Positions 32,815 through 39,330 of a stretch of DNA of 51,189 nt are shown one piece after another. Each line of letters begins with the position of its first letter. Position 1 is the first letter of the stretch. Made by a program: the position numbers and the translations under genes. Origin of the DNA: an uncultured Lachnospiraceae bacterium (GTDB lineage: Bacteria > Bacillota > Clostridia > Lachnospirales > Lachnospiraceae); contig CAJUFE010000032.1 in NCBI GenBank assembly GCA_910585635.1, forward strand, positions 1-51,189, given 5' to 3'. The notes under the pieces are model-generated. The model was not told where the DNA came from and made no database searches. It saw only the letters and a list, made by a program, of their open reading frames with translations.

Positions 32815-33581
32815 CCTCTCCTCCCGCTTGGATATTTCTCGCTCATGAACAGCCTTTTCAGCCGATTAAATTCTAAGGCCTTACTCCTCGCTATCTTCAG
32901 GCCGATCTCCTCGTAGCCTTCCAGTTTAAACTCACTTTTCGTACATCGCATCAGATATTTAAAATTGATGATATAGCTGTCATGAGGATGCCCGAAACCA
33001 TGTTGCTTTAAGAGCTCATACAGGTCTTCCAGCTTATCCGTCATCCGCACCTCTGCCGCAGCACCCACACCATATTTCTTTCGCGCCAGCGGTGACAGAT
33101 GGACCAAAGTGGCCTTTTTATATTTTTCCATATAGACGATATCATCTGGCTTTAATACGAGCCTGCACCCTTCACACTTTGCGATCATGGCAGGGGCCTT
33201 GGCGATCTCCTCCATCCGCAGCAAGGCATCCTGGATATACGCATCCCTTTCCTCATCCGGCATATTTTTCTTGATATAGCGGTAAGGCTGCACGACAAAG
33301 CTCCTGGGCGATGGATCCACCTTCCCTGTGACAAACACCAGCACCAGACTGTCATCTCTCTTTCGGATCTGTCTGGCCGTCTCTTCCCCGTCCATTTCTT
33401 CCATCTGGATATCCAAAAAGATCAGGGAAAAGGGGATATCCTCCATGGCTTTTAGCAGATCGTTCCCGGAGGTATACTCGAAAAAGCAAACATCTTCTTT
33501 CTTGTCCAGCAATGCGGTGATATGCTCTTTCAGATCCGCCCGGTCCATCTCCATGTCATCACAGATAGCAATGTCATACAT
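32811..33581 (-). CDS. agrA: AgrA, LytTR-type response regulator
   Basis: A 256-residue protein. I chose the ATG at 33581 (MYDIAICDD, with AGGCGG upstream) over an in-frame TTG three codons earlier. The receiver domain has the acidic pair ICDD, the phospho-acceptor Asp in LIFLDIQMEEMDG, and the conserved T/K positions. The C-terminal half is a LytTR DNA-binding domain (DIVYMEKYKKATLVHL, HDSYIINFKYLMR). It is the likely activator of both agrDB and the CIS operon. Confidence 0.93.
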   Translation of the reverse strand: MYDIAICDDMEMDRADLKEHITALLDKKEDVCFFEYTSGNDLLKAMEDIPFSLIFLDIQMEEMDGEETARQIRKRDDSLVLVFVTGKVDPSPRSFVVQPYRYIKKNMPDEERDAYIQDALLRMEEIAKAPAMIAKCEGCRLVLKPDDIVYMEKYKKATLVHLSPLARKKYGVGAAAEVRMTDKLEDLYELLKQHGFGHPHDSYIINFKYLMRCTKSEFKLEGYEEIGLKIARSKALEFNRLKRLFMSEKYPSGRRG

Positions 33582-33729
33582 ACCATCCAACCGCCTTTCA
33601 TCTCTATGTATTTTGACCTATCAAAACCCAATCCCGGCTTTATTTTACATTGGAAAAAAATTTGCGTCAATCACATCTTTCAAATTTAGACATCATAACC
33701 GATAAAAATACAAAAAAAGCCTCATTTGG

Positions 33730-33777
33730 GTCATACAGCATCCACTTATTGATACTATTATATCACCCATTTAGGGT
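33730..33777 (-). promoter_or_regulatory. Candidate promoter and operator of agrA
   Basis: An extended -10 TGATATAAT (minus strand, 33765-33757) overlaps the palindrome ACCC-ATTTA-GGGT (33765-33777). Downstream, TCATACAGCA (33731-33740) repeats the first half of the shared agr motif. No good -35 is seen. The remaining ~150 bp to agrA shows no gene. Confidence 0.5.
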
Positions 33778-33802
33778 CTAAAATAGGAACAGAAAATGCA
33801 TA

Positions 33803-33848
33803 TAAAAATACCCCTGCGCAGGTTTTTCTCCTCCTTGCGCAGGGGTAT
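33803..33848 (-). terminator. Strong terminator after acyltransferase gene
   Basis: A perfect 13-bp inverted repeat (33808-33820 and 33836-33848, ATACCCCTGCGCA type) with a 15-nt loop. On the minus strand it is followed by a TTTTTAT run. It ends transcription of the acyltransferase and isolates the agr promoter. Confidence 0.85.
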
Positions 33849-33874
33849 CTTTATCTCGCGGGACCTAAGGATCC

Positions 33875-35362
33875 TCACGGCTTTCTTTTTTGGATAACCT
33901 CCATTTTCCCCACTTTCTTCACCACCCATCTCCCCCCTTCGACCACCCGGTCATACACAGCTTCCACCGTCACCACCACCAGCTGATCGATGAAAAAAGC
34001 CGCCGCCAGGGAAGCCAGCAGGGTCACAGACAGGGCCGCTAAGATCCCTCCGATATACAGATACTGGCTGGTATAGATCGTAAACACCACCCTGGTGGAG
34101 AAGAACAGCACGATCCAATGGATCAAGATCAGGGAGAAGCTGTATCTCCCCAGCAGGCTGAGCACCGCATTCCCCTTGGAGAAGAGCTTCGGCGCCGAGA
34201 ACACCAGGGAGAACAGCCCCGCCGCGATCATCAGCATGGTCGGGGAGCAATTGCAGCAGACCGCCAGGAAATCCTCCCGTGTCCTGATGCAGTACATGGT
34301 GATCCCCAGGCCCAAAAGCCCCGCCGCCATGACCAGCTTATCATATCGCCTGGTCTCCTTCTTGGTGACCCAGAAGCCGGTGACCGCCACCCCGATCCAG
34401 GAGGACAGCAGCGGGTTCACCGCACAGGGGATCGGGCTGTAGGTGGTGAGATACATACAGATCCCGCTCACCAGCACCATGGCGGTCAAGGCCTTGTAGG
34501 GCAGGTCCTTGAACAGATAGCGGAAGAAGGGGACCACCACATACAGCCCTAAGATCACATACATCAGCCAGTAATGGGGCGATTCCGGCGTATCCCCCTG
34601 GAAGAAACGGCTCAAGATCCAGCCCGGCGTGTGCGGCCCGATCTGCTCTAACTCCCCGTCGATCCACAGATAGAAGACGAAATACACCAGCATGGGCAGC
34701 GCCACCTTCGCCAGCCGGCGCAGGTAGAAGTCTGAGAGCTTTTCCTCTCTGTAGGGCAAAAGCAACGCCCCGCTGAGCATCACATAGATCAGGTTGCAGG
34801 ATAAACAGAACACATATAAGACCGTCATCCAATAGGAGGCGGCCCCCTCCGGCACCATCCCCTCGGCCATGTCCATCTGCACCGCGTGGGTCACGATCAC
34901 CATCACCACCGCCATGGTCCGCAGCCAGTCGTATTCGTAGATCCGCTTTCTCCGGCCTGCGGATCCACGGCCAGAAGCGCCACAGTCCACAGGCCTTCCC
35001 TCGCCCACAGAGCCTGCACCCGCTCCCTGTCCCCGATCTGTTCCAGTTTCCAGCCCGAGGATCTTCCGCACATACCCCGGAGTCTTTTTCATCCGCCGGA
35101 TATGGATCCCCACCGATGCGGCTATCACCAGGCCTGCGGCCACCGCCTTTTTCGGCCCCAGCCCCACCTTCCTCATCCCGGCCAGCATGATGAGGCCCAG
35201 CGCCGCCCAGAAGAGGCAGCCCGCTATCTCTCCCGTCCGCCCCCGGCTCCTGTGCCTGTCCCCATGCAGGTCCTTGTACCCGCCTCCAGGAAGGCCATCA
35301 TGCCTGTCCTCGTGCAGCCCCCCGCCTTTACGTCCATCTCCCACTTCCCTGTCCCTCAACAT
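33875..35362 (-). CDS. Membrane acyltransferase (acyltransferase family 3)
   Basis: A 495-residue protein. I chose the ATG at 35362 after GGGAGAGAG. A longer frame adds 17 residues without such a site. After a hydrophilic, Gly/Arg/His-rich N-terminus and two membrane helices there is a charged linker. The acyltransferase-3 domain begins at YEYDWLRTMAVVMVIVTHAVQ (R and H of the family motif) and has about ten membrane helices to residue ~475 (VLPYREEKLSDFYLRRLAKVALPML, HYWLMYVILGLYVVVPFF, YSFSLILIHWIVLFF). Such enzymes transfer acetyl or other acyl groups to surface polysaccharides. The extra N-terminal part (about 130 residues, two helices) is unusual. Confidence 0.88.
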   Translation of the reverse strand: MLRDREVGDGRKGGGLHEDRHDGLPGGGYKDLHGDRHRSRGRTGEIAGCLFWAALGLIMLAGMRKVGLGPKKAVAAGLVIAASVGIHIRRMKKTPGYVRKILGLETGTDRGQGAGAGSVGEGRPVDCGASGRGSAGRRKRIYEYDWLRTMAVVMVIVTHAVQMDMAEGMVPEGAASYWMTVLYVFCLSCNLIYVMLSGALLLPYREEKLSDFYLRRLAKVALPMLVYFVFYLWIDGELEQIGPHTPGWILSRFFQGDTPESPHYWLMYVILGLYVVVPFFRYLFKDLPYKALTAMVLVSGICMYLTTYSPIPCAVNPLLSSWIGVAVTGFWVTKKETRRYDKLVMAAGLLGLGITMYCIRTREDFLAVCCNCSPTMLMIAAGLFSLVFSAPKLFSKGNAVLSLLGRYSFSLILIHWIVLFFSTRVVFTIYTSQYLYIGGILAALSVTLLASLAAAFFIDQLVVVTVEAVYDRVVEGGRWVVKKVGKMEVIQKRKP

Positions 35363-35490
35363 CTCTCTCCCTTTCCATCGATAGGCCGTCTCTGTCGCTG
35401 CAGACAGAGGCACGCCTGTCCATAACGCAGATCAGAGCTTGATCTCCATCTCCGATCCTATAACATGACCGCCATATTAAGAACAATTTT

Positions 35491-35590
35491 TTACGGTTTA
35501 TAACCGCTAAACTTTCAAAAGATCCATACTTTGGCGGTTATACACCGACAAACTTTTTTCAATCCGATATTTTGACGGTTATAGACCGAA
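35491..35590. repeat. Three tandem ~41-bp repeats each with a CGGT-N5-ACCG-like palindrome
   Basis: Palindromes CGGTTTATAACCG (35494), CGGTTATACACCG (35534) and CGGTTATAGACCG (35575) stand 40-41 bp apart, with AAACTTT after the first two. The spacing is close to four helical turns. They lie 130-230 bp upstream of the acyltransferase start and could be operators for one regulator. The rest of the 480-bp spacer to the PAP2 gene holds a terminator and no gene. Confidence 0.65.
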
Positions 35591-35708
35591 GGCCAGGCGA
35601 CCAGGGTAGATCTCTACGCGCCTGCTCGGCGCACCTTCGGTGAAGTGCCGTACTTGCACGAGTATTTGGCAAGGGTCCGCTCCACGTTATCGGGCAATGC
35701 CGCAAGGT

Positions 35709-35742
35709 CCAAAAAAGGACAGCCGCCCGAAACCGACTGTCC
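35709..35742 (-). terminator. Terminator after PAP2-family gene
   Basis: On the minus strand GGACAG (35742-35737) pairs with CTGTCC (35722-35717), with an inner CG-rich stem, followed by six T (35716-35711). Confidence 0.75.
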
Positions 35743-35843
35743 ATCTCTGTCACCTTCCGCATCCGCACCGACCGATCATCTCCATGCCTTCCGCATCTAC
35801 ATCAACTGGCCGCTCCGATGCCTTCCGCTTCCGCACCATCCGT

Positions 35844-36524
35844 TCATCCCAACGCCTTCCGTCTGGCCGCCCGGGTCTCCCGGACCCCGCTGGTCCCATA
35901 GACCATATAGTACAGCGCATAGGCCATGACCGCGGCTCCCACGCCGTCGATGACGGAATGCTGCTTTAAGAACACGGTGGATAAGCAGATCAGCACCATC
36001 AGGATGAAGGATCCTGCCCTCAGCCATCTGTACCCGCGATGCCCGTTAAGGACCTGACTCCTTGCGACCGCCACATGGGTGCAGATCGAATTATATACGT
36101 GGACGCTGGGGAACACGTTCGTACAGGTGTCCGCCTCATAGAGCCGCGCCACCAGCCAGGAACAGACGCCATCCTCCGGGTCCACGGCCGGCCTTAGGTC
36201 CGTACCGTTATGGAAGAAGGTACAGATGATCAGGCTGATGATCATCCCGCTGAACAGATAGCTGCACAGCTGGTAATATTCGGTCCTGCTGGTAAAGAAA
36301 AAATAGAGTACGGTCACGGACACATAGGCGAACCACAAAAAATAGGGGATGATAAAATATGCGTTAAAGGGGATCAGATCATCCCAGGCCACATGCATCA
36401 CATGATAACGCCGGGTCACCGTCTGTTCCAGATAGGCGAACCATACCAGATAGACCAGGCCAAAGCTTAAGATCCAGGCGTGTCCATAACGTTTCAAAAA
36501 TCCTTTCATCCTATCACCATCCAT
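35844..36524 (-). CDS. PAP2-family membrane phosphatase (inositolphosphotransferase-like)
   Basis: A 226-residue protein with six hydrophobic segments. The PAP2 motifs are visible: CTNVFPSVHVYNS (the SxH motif) and KQHSVIDG (the conserved His/Asp motif). The first motif (KxxxxxxRP) appears as the DLRPAVDPEDG region. Such enzymes dephosphorylate lipid phosphates such as undecaprenyl- or phosphatidylglycerol-phosphate, or transfer head groups. The start at 36524 has no strong ribosome binding site. A second ATG five codons in (after GATAGG) is also possible. Confidence 0.85.
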   Translation of the reverse strand: MDGDRMKGFLKRYGHAWILSFGLVYLVWFAYLEQTVTRRYHVMHVAWDDLIPFNAYFIIPYFLWFAYVSVTVLYFFFTSRTEYYQLCSYLFSGMIISLIICTFFHNGTDLRPAVDPEDGVCSWLVARLYEADTCTNVFPSVHVYNSICTHVAVARSQVLNGHRGYRWLRAGSFILMVLICLSTVFLKQHSVIDGVGAAVMAYALYYMVYGTSGVRETRAARRKALG

Positions 36525-36599
36525 TTCGGAGCATCTGACTGTCCTGCTAAAAAAGCGGCATGCCCGCCCTTCTATAGGATATATGATCTCCAGAAAGGG

Positions 36600-36648
36600 A
36601 TTATAACACTCCTGTCACTTCTATACAAGTCTGTTAAGAAATTGTTAA
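36600..36648 (-). promoter_or_regulatory. Promoter with candidate PhoP box before PAP2 gene
   Basis: On the minus strand TTGTAT (36628-36623) and TATAAT (36605-36600) are 17 bp apart. Immediately upstream are two direct TTAACA copies (36648-36643 and 36637-36632), exactly 11 bp apart, as in PhoP boxes of Bacillus phosphate regulons. Induction at low phosphate is suggested. A third copy is not clear. Confidence 0.6.
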
Positions 36649-36709
36649 TAAAAAGATCATACCCTCTACATTTTTATCGCAGCCCTCCTGCACAGGCTCT
36701 GTACAGGTC

Positions 36710-37642
36710 CTACACGATCGTGGTCCCCGCCTCTCCTAAGAGCGCTTCCTGGGCCTTGGTCAGAGAGGTGATGATCGCCTTCCGGCCTTTTCCGTTCTCC
36801 ACAAAATCCACGGAAGCCATGATCTTGGGGAGCATAGAAGCAAAGCCAAACTGCCCCTCATCTGCATATTCCTTTGCCACTGCCGCCGTCATATGGTGGA
36901 TCGAGTGCTCCTCCTGGGTACCGAACCCTAAGATCACATTATCCACGCCGGTCAGGATCATCAGCACATCCGCGTCGATCTCCTTAGCCAGCAGGCCGCT
37001 GGCCAGGTCCTTCTCGATGATCGCGCTGGCCCCTTTTAAGTGGCTGCCCTGCTCCATCACCGGGATGCCGCCGCCGCCGCAGGCGATCACCACCTGATCC
37101 GCCGCCAGCAGCGTCTTGATCGCGTCGATCTCCACGATCGCCACAGGCTGGGGAGAGGCCACGATCCGGCAGAACCCCTTCCCCGGCTCCTCCACCACAT
37201 GGTTGCCCTTCTCCTCCTCCAGGGCGGCCTCCTGGGCATCCATATAGCGCCCGATCTTCTTGATCGGCGTGTAGAAGGCCTCGTCATAGGTATCCACCGT
37301 CACCTGGGTGAGGATCGTGGACACGGATTTATAGATCCCTCTCCGCACCAGCTCCGTGCGGATCGAGTTCTGCAGATCGTACCCGATGTAGCCCTGGCTC
37401 ATGGCCGAGCACACGGACATAGGCGCCATGCTGTAGCCGTCATGCTGCTTTCCAAATTCGTTCATCGCCGTATGGATCATCCCCACCTGCGGGGCGTTCC
37501 CATGGGTGATCGCCACCTGCCAGCCATCCTGGATAAAATCCGCGATGATCTTCGCCGTCTCCGCCACTGCCGCCTTCTGCTCCGGAAGGTTCGTCCCCAG
37601 CGCGTGATGCCCCAAAGCCATTACAATACGTTTCTTTGCCAT
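36710..37642 (-). CDS. arcC: Carbamate kinase
   Basis: A 310-residue protein, the normal length. It converts carbamoyl phosphate and ADP to ATP, CO2 and ammonia (EC 2.7.2.2), the last step of arginine-deiminase-type fermentation. Family features: MALGHHALG near the start, ITHGNAPQVGM, VVIACGGGGIPV, a lysine-rich nucleotide region with ILTGVDNVILGFG, and GQFGFASMLPKIMA. AGAGAGGAACGG precedes the ATG. arcA and arcB are not adjacent, so its substrate may come from other sources. carAB, which makes carbamoyl phosphate, lies about 2 kb away but on another transcript. Confidence 0.95.
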   Translation of the reverse strand: MAKKRIVMALGHHALGTNLPEQKAAVAETAKIIADFIQDGWQVAITHGNAPQVGMIHTAMNEFGKQHDGYSMAPMSVCSAMSQGYIGYDLQNSIRTELVRRGIYKSVSTILTQVTVDTYDEAFYTPIKKIGRYMDAQEAALEEEKGNHVVEEPGKGFCRIVASPQPVAIVEIDAIKTLLAADQVVIACGGGGIPVMEQGSHLKGASAIIEKDLASGLLAKEIDADVLMILTGVDNVILGFGTQEEHSIHHMTAAVAKEYADEGQFGFASMLPKIMASVDFVENGKGRKAIITSLTKAQEALLGEAGTTIV

Positions 37643-37821
37643 ATCCGTTCCTCTCTCTTTCTTGATCCCATAAGATCCTGGTATACTAAAGCAGGACCAG
37701 ACCTACCACCCTTTGCATCCCCGTTCCAAGTCCCTTTTAAGCCCCCGCTTAAAGTCGGCTCAAACTGGATAAACTTAAGACCAGATAGGTCGGACTGCCG
37801 GACGTACATGTTTATATGAAC

Positions 37822-37849
37822 ATTATAACATGGGGCGATAAAAATGCAA
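37822..37849 (-). promoter_or_regulatory. Promoter of arcC with ~170-nt leader
   Basis: TTGCAT (minus strand, 37849-37844), 16 bp, TATAAT (37827-37822). The leader from about 37815 to 37643 contains a stem-loop (CTTTAAGC, GGGG, GCTTAAAAG near 37740-37760) and no open frame of note. Confidence 0.65.
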
Positions 37850-37959
37850 GTTACAGTTGTTTAACAGTTGCTTAGCAGCGCTTTATGGTTACTTTTCAAA
37901 GGTTGGCTTTATGCACAGCTTACCAAAGGATCCGCAAGCAGACCCGCGAAAAGTTACAC

Positions 37960-37988
37960 TGGAAAACCGCCCGTTTCCATGCTATGAT
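37960..37988 (+). promoter_or_regulatory. Promoter of glycosyltransferase gene
   Basis: TGGAAA (37960-37965), 17 bp, TATGAT (37983-37988), about 24 nt before an AAAGGAGG ribosome binding site and a GTG start. Confidence 0.5.
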
Positions 37989-38017
37989 AACAACAGAAAA
38001 AAAAGGAGGCCAACGCC

Positions 38018-39046
38018 GTGAAATTACTATCCGTAGCGATCCCCTGCTACAATTCCGAAAACTATATGGAGCACTGCATCCAGACCCTGCTCACCGGCGG
38101 CGAGGAGGTGGAGATCCTGATCGTGGACGACGGATCTGCCAAGGACCGGACCCCCCAGATCGCCGATGACTATGCCAGACGCTACCCCCACATCTGCCGG
38201 GCGATCCATCAGGAGAACGGAGGCCACGGCGCCGCGGTGAATGCGGGACTTAAGGCTGCCTCCGGGACCTTTTTTAAGGTGGTGGACAGTGACGACTGGG
38301 TCAATGAGGAAGCCTACCAGCAGATCTTAGAGGTGCTGCGCCGGTACCGGGAGCCTGCAGAGGGCGACGAAGTCCTGGATATGCTGGTCAGCAATTTCGT
38401 CTACGAGAAGGAAGGTGCCAGACGGAAAAAGGTGATGAACTACCGCACTGCCTTCCCGAAGGATGAGCTGTTTAGCTGGGAGGACGTGCGGTTCTTCATG
38501 ACGGGCCAGTACATCCTGATGCACTCGGTGATCTACCGCACACAGATGCTGAAGGACTGCCACCTCACCCTCCCTGAGCACACCTTTTACGTGGATAATA
38601 TCTTTGTCTACCATCCCCTGCCCTATGTGCGCAGGCTGTACTATCTGGATGTGAACTTCTACCGCTACTACATCGGGCGGTCCGACCAGTCGGTCAATGA
38701 AAAGGTGATGATCGGCCGGATCGACCAGCAGCTTTTAGTGACTAAGCTGCTGCTGGACGACCACGATGTGCTAAAGGTCCGGCCCCGCAAGCTGGCCCAC
38801 TACATGATGACCTACTTAGAGATCATGATGACCGTCTCCTCCATGCTGGCGATCCAGTCCGACGACCCGGAGAACTTCCAAAAGAAGAAGGAGCTGTGGC
38901 GGCATCTGCGCAAAAAGAGCCTCCCCCTCTTCCTCCGGCTCCGCTGGGGCTTCTTAGGCCAGGGGGTGAACCTGCCCGGGAAGGGCGGCCGGAAGATCTT
39001 CAGCGTCTGCTACAAGATCACCCGCAGATTTTATGGCTTTAATTAG
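38018..39046 (+). CDS. Family 2 glycosyltransferase
   Basis: A 342-residue protein starting at GTG, 8 nt after AGGAGG. The GT-A fold begins at once (LSVAIPCYNSENYMEHCIQTLL, EILIVDDGS) and has the DxD-type metal/nucleotide-sugar motif VVDSDDWVN. The acceptor part contains DNIFVYHPLPYVRRLYYLDVNFYRYYIGRSDQSVN, common in glycan-building GT2 enzymes of Lachnospiraceae. There are no membrane segments. It probably adds a sugar to a surface polysaccharide. It is a single-gene transcript with its own promoter and terminator. Confidence 0.92.
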   Translation: MKLLSVAIPCYNSENYMEHCIQTLLTGGEEVEILIVDDGSAKDRTPQIADDYARRYPHICRAIHQENGGHGAAVNAGLKAASGTFFKVVDSDDWVNEEAYQQILEVLRRYREPAEGDEVLDMLVSNFVYEKEGARRKKVMNYRTAFPKDELFSWEDVRFFMTGQYILMHSVIYRTQMLKDCHLTLPEHTFYVDNIFVYHPLPYVRRLYYLDVNFYRYYIGRSDQSVNEKVMIGRIDQQLLVTKLLLDDHDVLKVRPRKLAHYMMTYLEIMMTVSSMLAIQSDDPENFQKKKELWRHLRKKSLPLFLRLRWGFLGQGVNLPGKGGRKIFSVCYKITRRFYGFN

Positions 39047-39053
39047 AGCAGCC

Positions 39054-39098
39054 AACGCCGCCGCGCGGGGTGCGTCCCCAGCGCGGCGGCGTTCTTTG
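39054..39098 (+). terminator. GC-rich hairpin after glycosyltransferase gene
   Basis: A perfect 13-bp stem (AACGCCGCCGCGC at 39054-39066, GCGCGGCGGCGTT at 39081-39093), then CTTTGTG. The T tract is short. It is probably still a terminator. Confidence 0.65.
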
Positions 39099-39099
39099 T

Positions 39100-39321
39100 G
39101 CGCAGGCTCCTCGCGTGGCGGCCGCTCTCTCTGCGCAGGCTCCTCGCGCGGCGTCCGCTCTCTCTGCGCAGGCTCCTCGCGCGGCGTCCGCTCTCTCTGC
39201 GCAGACTCCTCTCGCGGCGTCCGCTCTCTCTGCGCAGACTCCTCTCGCGGCGTCCGCTCTCTCTGCGCAGGCTCCTCGCGCGCGGCGTCCGCTCTCTCTG
39301 CGCAGGCTCCTCTCGCGGCGC
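39100..39321. repeat. 33-bp minisatellite, seven copies
   Basis: Units beginning GCGCAGGCTCC or GCGCAGACTCC start at 39100, 39133, 39166, 39199, 39232, 39265 and 39300 (33-bp period; the sixth unit is 35 bp). The period is a multiple of three, so long open frames appear on both strands, but none has a ribosome binding site. The array fills the gap between the glycosyltransferase terminator and the 3' end of carB. Confidence 0.9.
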
Positions 39322-39330
39322 ATCCTTTGC

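Noticed and set aside
35559..35768. Small frame in the spacer upstream of the acyltransferase gene
   Set aside because: It overlaps the palindromic repeats and the terminator and has no ribosome binding site. It could be a decayed gene end, but nothing supports that.
39100..39321. CRISPR-like array
   Set aside because: Repeats are directly adjacent without unique spacers and no cas genes are present.
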